A DNA stretch of 64,000 nucleotides. Source: Sphingopyxis sp. GTDB taxonomy: Bacteria > Pseudomonadota > Alphaproteobacteria > Sphingomonadales > Sphingomonadaceae. Position numbers and translations under genes: made by a program. The notes beneath the pieces are model-generated. The model had not been told where the DNA came from. It did not search any database and was given only the letters and a program-made list of their open reading frames with translations. Location of the stretch: NCBI RefSeq assembly GCF_016463645.1, contig NZ_JAEMQX010000003.1, positions 1-64,000 of the forward strand. The letters are read 5' to 3'. This document shows positions 17,639 through 26,668 of the stretch, in pieces. Position 1 is the first letter of the stretch. Each line of letters opens with the position of its first letter.

Positions 17639-19006
17639 ATGAACGATATCCGCCTCCTCGCCAACGGCCTCGTCGGCAACGGATTCTCCTACCGCGGCTT
17701 TCAGGCCGGTCTCGACCGGCGACCGCACATGATCGGCTGCGACGCGGGAACGTCCGACTATGGCCCCGGCCCCCTCGGATCGGGCCGCGACATCAAGCCG
17801 CCCGCCTCGGTCGAGCGCGATCTTGAAATCATGTTCGAGGGCGCGCGGCGCCTCGGCATACCGCTGATCATCGGGTCGTGCGGCGTCGCCGGGGCCGCGC
17901 CGCATCTCGAGGGCTATCGCCGGATCGTCGAGCGGCTGGTCGCCGATTCGGGCCGGCCCTGCCGCCTCGCGCTCATCCATTCGGACCAGGACCCGGCACT
18001 GCTCAAGGCCGCGTCGGCCGCGGGCCGGGTCCGCCCGCTCGGCCCCGTCCCGCCCCTGACCGATGCCGCGATCGACGCGAGTACGCATATCGTCGCGATG
18101 GCGGGCGCCGCGCCCTTCATCCGCGCGCTCGACGCCGGCGCCGACGTCATCCTCGCGGGACGCTGCACCGACCCCGCGATCTACGCCGGGCTGGCGATGA
18201 GGATGGGCGCGTCGCCCGCGATCGCCTGGCACGCGGCGCGCAGCATCGACAAGGGCATGCTCGCGACCGAAAATGTCGAAGAGGGATCGCCGGTGATGGC
18301 GACGCTCGACGACACGGGCTTCACCATCGAGCCGACGAAGGACGGGGCGCGCTGCACGGTGAAGAGCATCGCCGCGCTGACGATGTACGAAAATCCCGAT
18401 CCATGGTCGATCCTCCAGCCCTCGGGCCGGATTTCGGCCGAACATTGCCGCTTCGAACAGCTCGACGAACGCAGCGTCCGGGTTTCGGGCAGCGAATTCT
18501 TCGCCGCCGGACGGCCCAGCGTGAAGCTGGAGGGCGCGCGTCCGGTCGGGCACCGCGCCGCCATGCTGGTCGGCATTCGCGACCCGCGACTGATCGCCGA
18601 ACTCGACGATTATCTCGATCGCTTCGGGACGATGATCCGGCGGACGGCGCGCAGCCTCGGTATCGCCGAGGACAGCTATCGCTTCCGTTTTCTCGCCTAT
18701 GGCCGCGACGCGGTGATGGGACTGCGCGAACCGCTCCGCGATTCACCGCCGCACGAGATCGGGCTGCTCGTCGACATTCTGGCCAGCGACGAGGCCGACG
18801 CGATGGCGCTGCTCGCCCGCGCGAGTTCGACCGGCGCAAAGCTGGCGCCGGTGCGCGGCATTCCCGCCGGCGGCAATTTCGCGGCGCCCTTCTCGCCCAA
18901 CCAGATCCCGATCGGCCCGGCCTTCGAATGGAGCGTATGGCACCTTCTCGACTGCGCCGACGAAAGCGATCCCTTCCGTATCGAAATCATGGACCTTCAG
19001 GCATGA
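17639..19006 (+). CDS. AtuA family protein (DUF1446)
   Basis: A 455-residue protein matching the acyclic-terpene-utilization AtuA family: N-terminal LANGLVGNGFSYRGFQAGL, then MIGCDAGTSDYGPGPLGSG and IIGSCGVAGAAPHLEGY, and a conserved FEWSVWHLLDC close to the C-terminus. AtuA belongs to the citronellol/geraniol operon of Pseudomonas, but its reaction is not established. Here there is no geranyl-CoA carboxylase pair nearby, so the terpene role is not proved. A GGGGAG ribosome site precedes the ATG and the stop overlaps the DUF4387 gene (ATGA). Confidence 0.88.
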   Translation: MNDIRLLANGLVGNGFSYRGFQAGLDRRPHMIGCDAGTSDYGPGPLGSGRDIKPPASVERDLEIMFEGARRLGIPLIIGSCGVAGAAPHLEGYRRIVERLVADSGRPCRLALIHSDQDPALLKAASAAGRVRPLGPVPPLTDAAIDASTHIVAMAGAAPFIRALDAGADVILAGRCTDPAIYAGLAMRMGASPAIAWHAARSIDKGMLATENVEEGSPVMATLDDTGFTIEPTKDGARCTVKSIAALTMYENPDPWSILQPSGRISAEHCRFEQLDERSVRVSGSEFFAAGRPSVKLEGARPVGHRAAMLVGIRDPRLIAELDDYLDRFGTMIRRTARSLGIAEDSYRFRFLAYGRDAVMGLREPLRDSPPHEIGLLVDILASDEADAMALLARASSTGAKLAPVRGIPAGGNFAAPFSPNQIPIGPAFEWSVWHLLDCADESDPFRIEIMDLQA

Positions 19007-19311
19007 CGCGTCTCGCCGACCTCGCTCCCGGCATCAAGGGCCGCAACGCCGGTGCCGCGTGGCTGACCTTCGACATCCCCTTTTCCGATCGCGCGTCCTA
19101 CGAAAGGGCGCTGGCCAGCGGCGCGATCAGTCCGCGCCGGATCGGCGAGATCTACGCCGTTCCCGAAGCGGACGTCCGCGTTTTCCCCTTCGCGCCCGCG
19201 CTGGCGCTGAAGATCACCATTCCGCGAGCCGCCTTTGCGGGCGGGTTCGACGAATCCGACTTCGACGGCGCGCAGCAGTTCGCGCCGATCCTCGACATCG
19301 AAATCCCGTAG
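19003..19311 (+). CDS. DUF4387 family protein, partner of AtuA
   Basis: A 102-residue protein with the family landmarks: an N-terminal RLADLAPGIKGRNAGAAWLT, a central RRIGEIYAVPEADVRVF and a C-terminal FDGAQQFAPILDIEIP. DUF4387 proteins are almost always encoded right behind AtuA-family genes, sometimes fused to them, and here the start overlaps the AtuA stop by four bases. Presumably the small subunit of an AtuA complex; function not established. Confidence 0.88.
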   Translation: MTRLADLAPGIKGRNAGAAWLTFDIPFSDRASYERALASGAISPRRIGEIYAVPEADVRVFPFAPALALKITIPRAAFAGGFDESDFDGAQQFAPILDIEIP

Positions 19312-19320
19312 GAGAAGGGC

Positions 19321-20124
19321 ATGACGGCCTCCCCATATGCCGAGTTCAGGGAATTGCAGACGGTCGTCCGCGACCAGGTCTTGCGGATCACCCTGTCCAA
19401 CCCGCCGATGAACGGGATGACACCCGCGATCCACGGCGAGCTCGCCTATATATTCCGGGTCGCGAACCGCGACCGCTCGATCCGCGCCGTCGTCATCACG
19501 GGCGCGGGCGACCGCGCCTTCAGCGCCGGCGGCGATATCAACCGCATGGCCGCGAAGATCGACGACCATGGCGCCTGGAACGGCGCGATGCCCGAGGCGC
19601 GCGAGATCATCGCCAGCATATTGGAATGCGACAAGCCGACGATCGCGCGGATCAACGGCCATGCGGTCGGCCTCGGCGCCTCGATCGTGCTTGCCTGCGA
19701 CATCACGGTGATGGTGGAGAAGGCGAAGATCGGCGACACCCACGTCAAGGTCGGGCTGTCGGCGGGCGACGGCGGCGCGCTGCTCTGGCCCTTTCTCGTC
19801 GGGCCGGTGCTGGCGCGGCGCTATCTGCTCACGGGCGACCTGCTCACCGGCGCCGAGGCCGCGGCGATCGGGCTGATCACCGAAGCCGTGCCCGCCGCCG
19901 ATCTCGATACGCGGGTCGACATCTGGACCGAAAGGCTGGCGCGCGGCGCGACGCAGGCGATTTCGCTCACCAAGCGGTCGATCAACGCGAATATCCGCCA
20001 GCAGGCGCAGGCCTATCTCGACGCACATCTGGGCCTTGAGACCATGACCCACCTGTCCGCCGACCATCGCCGCGCGGCCTTCGCCTTCCGCGATCAGGAA
20101 GAACCGTCGTTCGAGGGCGACTGA
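19321..20124 (+). CDS. Enoyl-CoA hydratase/isomerase (crotonase) family protein
   Basis: A 267-residue crotonase. The CoA/oxyanion hole is in [14 protein letters not shown] and [15 protein letters not shown]. At the second catalytic glutamate the family GAGGTQ motif reads [10 protein letters not shown], the Asp variant common in many actinobacterial and sphingomonad homologues, so hydratase activity should not be taken for granted. It lies 9 bases behind the DUF4387 gene and before a CoA-transferase, in line with a beta-oxidation-like route. Confidence 0.9.
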   Translation: MTASPYAEFRELQTVVRDQVLRITLSNPPMNGMTPAIHGELAYIFRVANRDRSIRAVVITGAGDRAFSAGGDINRMAAKIDDHGAWNGAMPEAREIIASILECDKPTIARINGHAVGLGASIVLACDITVMVEKAKIGDTHVKVGLSAGDGGALLWPFLVGPVLARRYLLTGDLLTGAEAAAIGLITEAVPAADLDTRVDIWTERLARGATQAISLTKRSINANIRQQAQAYLDAHLGLETMTHLSADHRRAAFAFRDQEEPSFEGD

Positions 20125-20125
20125 C

Positions 20126-20830
20126 ATGGCCGTCAAGCTCCACTCTTCCGCCGCGGACGCACTCGCGGGGCTGCTTCGCGACGGCATGACGATCGCCGCG
20201 GGCGGCTTCGGCCTCTGCGGCATTCCCGAAACGCTGATCGCCGCCATCCGCGACAGCGGGGTGCGCGATCTCACGATCGTCTCGAACAACGCCGGCATCG
20301 ACGATTTCGGCCTCGGCATCCTGCTGCGGAGCCGGCAGGTCAGGAAGATGATCTCCTCCTACGTCGGCGAGAACAAGGAGTTCGAACGGCAATATCTGGC
20401 GGGCGAGCTCGAGCTCGAATTCAATCCCCAGGGCACGCTCGCCGAGCGGATTCGCGCCGGTGGCGCCGGCATCGGCGGTTTCTACACGCGCACCGGTGTC
20501 GGAACGCTGGTGGCCGAGGGCAAAGAAGAGAAGATGTTCGGCGGCGAGCGCCATATTCTCGAGACCGGCCTGACCGCCGATCTCGCGATCGTGAAGGCGT
20601 GGCGCGGCGACGCGAAGGGCAATCTCGTCTATCGGAAGACGGCGCGCAACTTCAATCCGATGGTCGCCACCTGCGCCGCGACGACCGTCGCCGAGGTCGA
20701 GGAGCTGGTGCCGGTCGGGACGATCGACCCCGATCATGTCCACAGCCCGGGAATCTTCGTCCAGCGCCTCATCCGCGCCGAAAGCAACGAGAAGCGCATC
20801 GAGAAGCGCGTCCTGGCAGGAGCTGGCTGA
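20126..20830 (+). CDS. 3-oxoacid CoA-transferase subunit A
   Basis: A 234-residue alpha subunit of a class I CoA-transferase. It has the glycine-rich [13 protein letters not shown] near the N-terminus, [14 protein letters not shown], and [21 protein letters not shown], all standard for ScoA/AtoD. With the B subunit encoded 1 base further on, it moves CoA between succinyl-CoA (or acetyl-CoA) and a 3-keto acid. This may activate a keto acid for thiolysis at the end of the pathway. Confidence 0.93.
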   Translation: MAVKLHSSAADALAGLLRDGMTIAAGGFGLCGIPETLIAAIRDSGVRDLTIVSNNAGIDDFGLGILLRSRQVRKMISSYVGENKEFERQYLAGELELEFNPQGTLAERIRAGGAGIGGFYTRTGVGTLVAEGKEEKMFGGERHILETGLTADLAIVKAWRGDAKGNLVYRKTARNFNPMVATCAATTVAEVEELVPVGTIDPDHVHSPGIFVQRLIRAESNEKRIEKRVLAGAG

Positions 20831-20831
20831 C

Positions 20832-21467
20832 ATGCCGCGAACCCGAACCGAAATGGCCGCCCGCGCCGCGCAGGAACTCCGCGACGGCTATTACGTCAAT
20901 CTCGGCATCGGTATTCCGACGCTGGTCGCCGACAATATCCCGCCGGGCATCGACGTCACGCTCCAGTCCGAAAACGGCATGCTCGGCCTCGGCCCCTATC
21001 CCGCCGCCGACGAGGTCGATGCCGATGTGATCAACGCCGGCAAGGAAACGATCACCGAGCTTCCCGGAACCAGCTACGTCTCGTCAGCCGACAGTTTTGC
21101 GATGGTCCGCGGCGGGCATATCGACCTGTCGGTACTCGGCGCGATGGAAGTGGCCGAGAATGGCGACATCGCCAACTGGATGATCCCTGGGAAGATGGTC
21201 AAGGGCATGGGGGGTGCGATGGACCTCGTCGCCGGGGTCCGGAAGATCATCGTCCTGATGGATCATGTGGCACGGGGCGGCGCGCCCAAATTTCGCCGGC
21301 GGTGCGCGCTGCCGCTCACCGGCGCGGGCTTCGTCGACATGATCATCACCGACCTCGCCGTTTTCGAACGCCCGGACCGCAAATCCCGCTTTCGCCTTGT
21401 CGAATGCGCCCCCGGCGTGAGCGCGGAGCAGGTGCGGGCGGCGACCGAAGCGCATTACGAACTGTAG
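20832..21467 (+). CDS. 3-oxoacid CoA-transferase subunit B
   Basis: A 211-residue beta subunit starting at the ATG at 20832 (TGACATG junction with subunit A). The catalytic Glu lies in [12 protein letters not shown], and [14 protein letters not shown] and the later [21 protein letters not shown] are the expected conserved blocks. Length matches ScoB/AtoA. Together with subunit A it forms an (alpha-beta)2 transferase. Confidence 0.94.
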   Translation: MPRTRTEMAARAAQELRDGYYVNLGIGIPTLVADNIPPGIDVTLQSENGMLGLGPYPAADEVDADVINAGKETITELPGTSYVSSADSFAMVRGGHIDLSVLGAMEVAENGDIANWMIPGKMVKGMGGAMDLVAGVRKIIVLMDHVARGGAPKFRRRCALPLTGAGFVDMIITDLAVFERPDRKSRFRLVECAPGVSAEQVRAATEAHYEL

Positions 21468-21507
21468 CACGACCGCGTGATCCATCCCGTTTTCCGAGCG
21501 AGATTCC

Positions 21508-22680
21508 ATGTTTCTGAGCCCCTATGACAACGAGGACTTTCCCGAAATCCGTGAAGGCGTTCGCCGCCTGTGCGCCGGATTTCCGGGAGAATATTGGCGC
21601 GATCTCGACGCCGGACGCGAATATCCTACCGATTTCGTACGCGCGCTGACCGAAGCGGGCTATCTGTCGGTGTTGATACCCGAAGCATATGGCGGGTCGG
21701 GGCTCGGCCTCCGGGCGGCCGCCGCCATTCTCGAGACGATCCAGGCCGAGGGCTGCAATGGCGGCGCCTGTCATGCGCAAATGTATGTCATGGGCACGAT
21801 CCTGCGCCACGGGTCGGACGACCAGAAGCAGCATTATCTGCCGAAGATCGCCGCGGGCGAATTACGGCTCCAGGCCTTCGCGGTCACGGAACCGACGAGT
21901 GGCACCGATACAACCGCCCTCCGCACGACGGCCGTCCGCGATGGCGATTGCTATGTCGTCAACGGTCAGAAGATCTGGACCAGCCGCGCCGGGCACAGCG
22001 ACCTCATGCTGCTGCTCGCCCGCACCACACCCCGCGACCGGTCGGCGAAAAAGACCGAAGGTCTTTCGACCTTCATCGTCGACATGAAGCGGGCGCTCGC
22101 CGACGGGTCGCTTGCAATCCGGCCGATCCGCACGATGATGAACCATGCAACCACCGAGATATTCTTCGACAATATGCGCATTCCTGCCGCCAGTCTCGTC
22201 GGCGAGGAAGGAAAGGGTTTCCGCTATATCCTTTCTGGGATGAACGCCGAACGCGTCCTGATCGCCGCCGAATGTGTCGGCGATGCCAAATGGTTCACGC
22301 GCAAGTCCGCGGCCTATGCCAGCGATCGCAAGGTTTTCGGTCGCGCTATCGGCCAGAATCAGGGCGTTTCCTTCCCGATCGCCCGCGCATACGCCAATAT
22401 GCGCGCTGCGGAGTTGATGGTGCACGAAGCCGCCCGCCTCTATGAGGCGGGGCGGCCGAACGGCGCCGAGGCGAACATGGCAAAGATGCTTGCCGCCGAC
22501 GCGTCGGTCGAGGCGGGCAATGCCTGCATCCAGACGCACGGCGGCTTCGGCTTCGCCGAGGAATATGACGTCGAGCGTAAATTCCGCGAGACGCGCCTTT
22601 ACCAGGTCGCGCCCATCTCCACCAATCTCATCCTCTCCTTCCTTGCCGAACATGTTCTCGATATGCCTCGCAGCTACTGA
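21508..22680 (+). CDS. Acyl-CoA dehydrogenase family protein
   Basis: A 390-residue acyl-CoA dehydrogenase. Seen: AVTEPTSGTDTTAL and VVNGQKIWTSRAGHSDLML in the flavin region, and THGGFGFAEEYDVERKFRE in the C-terminal domain. The end loop reads LYQVAPISTNLIL instead of GGTSEI, so the catalytic Glu of medium-chain enzymes is not at its usual place; this is a recognised subgroup and the base may come from another helix. It is the last gene of the ligase operon and converges on the MarR gene at 22739. Confidence 0.92.
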   Translation: MFLSPYDNEDFPEIREGVRRLCAGFPGEYWRDLDAGREYPTDFVRALTEAGYLSVLIPEAYGGSGLGLRAAAAILETIQAEGCNGGACHAQMYVMGTILRHGSDDQKQHYLPKIAAGELRLQAFAVTEPTSGTDTTALRTTAVRDGDCYVVNGQKIWTSRAGHSDLMLLLARTTPRDRSAKKTEGLSTFIVDMKRALADGSLAIRPIRTMMNHATTEIFFDNMRIPAASLVGEEGKGFRYILSGMNAERVLIAAECVGDAKWFTRKSAAYASDRKVFGRAIGQNQGVSFPIARAYANMRAAELMVHEAARLYEAGRPNGAEANMAKMLAADASVEAGNACIQTHGGFGFAEEYDVERKFRETRLYQVAPISTNLILSFLAEHVLDMPRSY

Positions 22681-22738
22681 GACCCCGGTTCGGATCGCTT
22701 CCCCGATTCCCGCATCGCCCCCGCCTCCCGTCGCCGGC

Positions 22739-23281
22739 TCAATCCCGGTCGATCGCCCCGGCATCGAGCAGCGGCGCCGCGTCCGCGTCTCCGGCACCAA
22801 GAAGGTCGGCCAATCGTTCCGTGCCGGCCAAAATCATCGCCTGTTCCCAGCCGGGCAGCACGGCGAACGCGGCCTCGAATTTGAGCTGCAGCATGTCGGG
22901 AGCCTCGACGAGGCGGCGGCGCCCCGCTTCCGTCGCCTTCAGAAGCATCCTTCGCTTGTCGTGCTCGCTGCGTGTCCGGCTCACGAGATCGAGCGCGACG
23001 AGACGATCGACGATCGCCGTGATCGTGGCGTGGCCGAATTGCAATCGCTGGGCAACCAGACCGGGAGTAACTTCGTCGCCCGCGTCGATCTCGCGCAGAA
23101 CCAATAGCTGCGATGGCGTGAGCCCCGTGGCCACGGCCAGCCGGCGCGTTCCGCCTTCGGTCGCGCGAAGCACGCGCCGCAGGGCTTTCAACGTCGCATT
23201 GGCAATCTCTGACTCCATCGGGGACTGGTAGCCGCTGGAAACGCCGGCGCAAATCGATTTCGTTGCGCTTGCAAACGCCAT
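22739..23281 (-). CDS. MarR-family regulator, probably EctR-like
   Basis: A 180-residue MarR protein: LTPSQLLVLREIDAGDEVTP, recognition helix in QRLQFGHATITAIVDRLVAL and wing SRTRSEHDKRRMLLKATEAGR. It is divergent from ectA, the arrangement of EctR1, the MarR repressor of ectABC-ask in halotolerant methylotrophs, so the same role is inferred. The ATG at 23281 has no clear Shine-Dalgarno; Met22 (MESEIANATL, codon at 23218) is a possible internal start. Confidence 0.85.
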   Translation of the reverse strand: MAFASATKSICAGVSSGYQSPMESEIANATLKALRRVLRATEGGTRRLAVATGLTPSQLLVLREIDAGDEVTPGLVAQRLQFGHATITAIVDRLVALDLVSRTRSEHDKRRMLLKATEAGRRRLVEAPDMLQLKFEAAFAVLPGWEQAMILAGTERLADLLGAGDADAAPLLDAGAIDRD

Positions 23282-23485
23282 TTATTTCATAAATCAAAAT
23301 ATATATTCGCCGCTCGGGGTTGCCCACGCTCCGATTGCACCTATATTTGCGTCGAATCACCTCGACTGAGGAATGATTCCATCGGATATTATTTCAGGAG
23401 ATGAAAGATATTAGATCGGCAAAAAGACGAAGAGTCATTGCCTCCAGGGACAGATTTGGACGCGATTCCGGTCAGGAAGGCCGAT
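23282..23485. promoter_or_regulatory. ectR-ectA divergent regulatory region
   Basis: An AT-rich gap holding the promoters of the MarR gene and of the ectoine operon. Two small dyads are visible: TTTAT-TTC-ATAAA directly at the regulator start (23281-23293) and the 11-base palindrome GGAATGATTCC at 23370-23380, followed by the AT-rich GATATTATTT. They are candidate operator and promoter parts. AGGAAGG at 23474-23480 is the ribosome site for ectA. Confidence 0.5.
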
Positions 23486-23989
23486 ATGGAGTTTCGAACG
23501 CCGGTCGCGGCGGACGGCCCCGCCATCACCGCGCTGATCGCGGCCTGCCCGCCGCTCGATCGCAACTCGCGTTATTGCAACCTGCTTCAATGCGAACATT
23601 TCGCCGACCATTGCGTCATCGCCGAAAGAGCGGGGCGGATCGTCGGCTGGGTATCGGGCTATCGTCCGCCTTCGGACCCGCACGCCTTTTTCGTGTGGCA
23701 GGTCGCCGTCTCCGGCGAGGGACGCGGAAAGCAGCTTGCGAGCCGCATGATCGCCGACCTGCTCGCCAGGCCGGCGCAGGATGGCGTGACGCACATGATC
23801 ACCACGATCACTGCCGACAATCAGGCGTCGTGGGGGTTGTTTCGCAGCCTTGCCCGCAACTGGGACGCCGAACTCGAGCGCAGCGCGCTGTTCGAACGCG
23901 AAGCCCATTTCGCGGGCGCCCACGCCACCGAATATCTGGCCCGCATCGGGCCGATCGACCACGACAAGATCCACGCAAAACGGGGATAA
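23486..23989 (+). CDS. ectA: L-2,4-diaminobutyrate N-gamma-acetyltransferase
   Basis: A 167-residue GNAT enzyme, first gene of the ectoine operon. It transfers acetyl from acetyl-CoA to L-2,4-diaminobutyrate. Typical EctA landmarks: PPLDRNSRYCNLLQCEHF near the N-terminus, VGWVSGYRPPSDP, the acetyl-CoA loop VSGEGRGKQLASRMIADLL and TTITADNQASWGLFRSLAR. The ATG at 23486 is chosen for the AGGAAGG five bases upstream; an in-frame TTG at 23438 would add 16 non-conserved residues. One base separates it from ectB. Confidence 0.95.
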   Translation: MEFRTPVAADGPAITALIAACPPLDRNSRYCNLLQCEHFADHCVIAERAGRIVGWVSGYRPPSDPHAFFVWQVAVSGEGRGKQLASRMIADLLARPAQDGVTHMITTITADNQASWGLFRSLARNWDAELERSALFEREAHFAGAHATEYLARIGPIDHDKIHAKRG

Positions 23990-23990
23990 G

Positions 23991-25298
23991 ATGATGATCA
24001 TGACACCGCAGCCGTCCGGATCGCTTCCGGACCGGACCCTCTATGAGCGCCGCGAATCCGAAGTCCGCAGCTATGCCCGGTCGATGCCGCGCCAGTTCGG
24101 CCGCGCCGAAGGCGTGTGGATGCACGACGATCAGGGCGGGCGCTACCTCGACTTCCTGTCGGGTTGCTCGACGCTCAACTATGGCCACAACCACCCCGTA
24201 TTGAAGCGGGCGTTGCTCGATTATATCGGCGCCGACGGCATCGCGCACGGTCTCGACCTGCACACCGGTGCCAAGCGGGAATTCCTCGCCGCCTTCGAGG
24301 AGCTGATCCTGAAACCGCGCGGGCTCGACCATCGCCTGATGTTCACGGGGCCGACGGGCACGAACGCGGTCGAGGCGGCGATCAAGCTTGCGCGCAAGGT
24401 CACCGGCCGCGAAATGGTGATCGCCTTCACCAACGGCTTCCACGGCATGACGCTCGGCGCGCTCGCCTGCACCGGCAATGCCGCGAAGCGCGGCGGCGCG
24501 GGCGTCCCCCTCACCCATGTCTCGCACGAGCCCTATGACGGTTATTACGGCCCCGACGTCGACACGGCCGACCTGCTCGAACAGCGCCTCGCCGATCCGT
24601 CGAGCGGGCTCGACGCGCCCGCCGCGATCCTCGTCGAGACGGTGCAGGGCGAAGGCGGGCTCAACGCCGCCTCGCCCGAATGGCTGCGCCGGATTGCCGG
24701 CATAGCGAAGGCGCATGGCGCGCTGCTCATCGTCGACGACATCCAGGCCGGTTGCGGCCGCACCGGCGGCTTTTTCAGTTTCGAGGACATGGGTTTCACT
24801 CCCGACATCGTGACGCTCGCGAAATCGCTGTCGGGCATGGGCCTGCCCTTCGCGCTGACCCTGCTGCGCCCCGAGTTCGACCGATGGTCGCCGGGCGAGC
24901 ATAATGGCACCTTCCGCGGCAACAACCACGCCTTCGTCACCGCGACCGCCGCGCTCAGGCATTTCTGGAGCGGCGGAGATTTCCGGCGCGACGTCGAACG
25001 GCGCGGGACGCTGCTCGAAGCGCGGCTCGCCCGCATCGCCGCCGAGCATGGTTTCGAAACGCGCGGCCGGGGCATGATGCGCGGCGTCAATGTCGGGTCG
25101 GGCGAGCTTGCCGCGACCGTGACCGCCGCCTGCTTCGACGCCGGCCTCATCATCGAAACCAGCGGCGCGCACGACGAGGTGATCAAGGTGCTCGCCCCGC
25201 TCGTCATCGACGATGCGGTGTTCGGCGCCGGCCTCGACATCCTCGAAACCAGGATCCGCGAAGCGATGGCCGCCGACTACGCCGTCGCCGCAGAATAA
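23991..25298 (+). CDS. ectB: L-2,4-diaminobutyrate transaminase
   Basis: A 435-residue class III PLP aminotransferase that makes diaminobutyrate from aspartate-semialdehyde and glutamate. Seen: SGCSTLNYGHNHP near the N-terminus, FTGPTGTNAVEAAIKLAR for PLP phosphate, VDDIQAGCGRTGGFFSFE, and the Schiff-base Lys in TLAKSLSG. The following EHNGTFRGNNHAFVTA is specific for EctB. Three ATG codons lie close together (23991, 23994, 24000); the first is used. Confidence 0.96.
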   Translation: MMIMTPQPSGSLPDRTLYERRESEVRSYARSMPRQFGRAEGVWMHDDQGGRYLDFLSGCSTLNYGHNHPVLKRALLDYIGADGIAHGLDLHTGAKREFLAAFEELILKPRGLDHRLMFTGPTGTNAVEAAIKLARKVTGREMVIAFTNGFHGMTLGALACTGNAAKRGGAGVPLTHVSHEPYDGYYGPDVDTADLLEQRLADPSSGLDAPAAILVETVQGEGGLNAASPEWLRRIAGIAKAHGALLIVDDIQAGCGRTGGFFSFEDMGFTPDIVTLAKSLSGMGLPFALTLLRPEFDRWSPGEHNGTFRGNNHAFVTATAALRHFWSGGDFRRDVERRGTLLEARLARIAAEHGFETRGRGMMRGVNVGSGELAATVTAACFDAGLIIETSGAHDEVIKVLAPLVIDDAVFGAGLDILETRIREAMAADYAVAAE

Positions 25299-25316
25299 TT
25301 GCAAGGAGACATCCAC

Positions 25317-25718
25317 ATGATCGTTCGCAACCTCAATGACATCCGCAAGACCGACCGCAACGTCCGCTCGGACGGCTGGGCGAGCGCCCGCATGCTGCTC
25401 AAGGACGATGGCATGGGCTTTTCCTTCCACATCACCACCATGTTCGCGGGCACCGAGCTCAGGATGCACTATCAGAACCATCTCGAAGCCGTCTTCGTGC
25501 TCAAGGGCACCGGCACGATCGAGGATCTGGGAACGGGCGAGATCCATCGTCTGGAACCCGGCGTCATGTACGCGCTCAACGACCATGACCGGCACATCGT
25601 GCGACCCGAAACCGACATTCTGACGGCCTGCACCTTCAATCCGCCGGTGACGGGCAAGGAAGTGCACGACGAAACGGGCGCCTATCCGGCCGACGCCGAT
25701 CTCGTCGCCGCCGACTGA
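25317..25718 (+). CDS. ectC: Ectoine synthase
   Basis: A 133-residue cupin that cyclises N-gamma-acetyl-diaminobutyrate to ectoine. It starts [16 protein letters not shown] and carries the metal/substrate strand [22 protein letters not shown] and [18 protein letters not shown], both characteristic. An AAGGAGA site at 25303-25309 precedes the ATG. Same operon as ectB, 18 bases downstream. Confidence 0.96.
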   Translation: MIVRNLNDIRKTDRNVRSDGWASARMLLKDDGMGFSFHITTMFAGTELRMHYQNHLEAVFVLKGTGTIEDLGTGEIHRLEPGVMYALNDHDRHIVRPETDILTACTFNPPVTGKEVHDETGAYPADADLVAAD

Positions 25719-25747
25719 CAACCTGCAAACGGAAAGGGAGACGTCCG

Positions 25748-26668
25748 ATGCAAGACCTCTACCCCTCACGCCACGCGGCGACCGCCGAAATGCGGCCGCG
25801 GCACGACCCCGTCGTCCATAGCCAATGGAGCAACGACGCGCCGATCAGTCCGGCCCAGGCCGCGCAGTTCGACCGCGACGGCTATATCGTCCTCGAGGAT
25901 ATCTTCGCGGCCGACGAAGTCGCGTTCCTGCAACAGGCCGCGGGAGCGCTGCTCGCCGACCCCGCCGCGCTCGACGCCGAAACGATCGTCACCGAAGCGC
26001 AAGGCAGCGAAATCCGCTCGATCTTCGAAATCCACGCGCAGAGCCCCGTGATGGCGCGGCTCGCCGCCGACGCGCGGCTCGCCGACGTCGCGCGCTTCCT
26101 GCTCGGCGACGAGGTCTATATCCACCAGTCGCGCCTCAACTACAAACCCGGTTTCAGGGGCAAGGAATTCTACTGGCACAGCGACTTCGAGACCTGGCAT
26201 GTCGAGGACGGCATGCCGCGCATGCGCGCGCTCTCGATGTCGGTGCTGCTCGCCGAAAACACTCCCCACAACGGGCCGCTGATGGTGATCCCGGGGTCGC
26301 ACCGCACCTATCTCACCTGCGTCGGCGAAACCCCCGACGACCATTATCTGAGCTCGCTCAAGAAGCAGGAATATGGCGTCCCCGACGAGGTGAGCCTCGC
26401 CGAACTCGCGCATCGGCACGGCATCGTCGCGCCGACCGGCAAGCCCGGCACCGTGATCCTGTTCGACTGCAACCTGATGCACGGGTCGAACGGCAATATC
26501 ACCCCCTTCCCGCGCGCCAACGCCTTCCTCGTCTATAATGCGGTCAGCAATCGGCTCGGAAAGCCGTTCGGCGTGGACAAGCCGCGTCCCTGGTTCCTCG
26601 CGCATCGCGGCGACCCCGAACCGCTGGCGGTCGAGCGCGGCGCGCTCGCCGGGACGGTGGCGGCATGA
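25748..26668 (+). CDS. ectD: Ectoine 5-hydroxylase
   Basis: A 306-residue Fe(II)/2-oxoglutarate dioxygenase that converts ectoine to 5-hydroxyectoine. It contains the EctD signature WHSDFETWHVEDGMPRMR (H-x-D iron ligands at about residue 143) and the distal ligand in FDCNLMHGSNGN. Its presence means the strain should make hydroxyectoine as well as ectoine. GGGAG precedes the ATG; the stop overlaps the aspartokinase start by four bases. Confidence 0.96.
   Translation: MQDLYPSRHAATAEMRPRHDPVVHSQWSNDAPISPAQAAQFDRDGYIVLEDIFAADEVAFLQQAAGALLADPAALDAETIVTEAQGSEIRSIFEIHAQSPVMARLAADARLADVARFLLGDEVYIHQSRLNYKPGFRGKEFYWHSDFETWHVEDGMPRMRALSMSVLLAENTPHNGPLMVIPGSHRTYLTCVGETPDDHYLSSLKKQEYGVPDEVSLAELAHRHGIVAPTGKPGTVILFDCNLMHGSNGNITPFPRANAFLVYNAVSNRLGKPFGVDKPRPWFLAHRGDPEPLAVERGALAGTVAA

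Noticed and set aside
23401-23994. ATG directly behind AGGAG upstream of ectA.
   Set aside because: The spacing to the Shine-Dalgarno is zero and the frame runs through ectA out of register, giving Arg-rich sequence; it is not a leader peptide with any recognisable feature.
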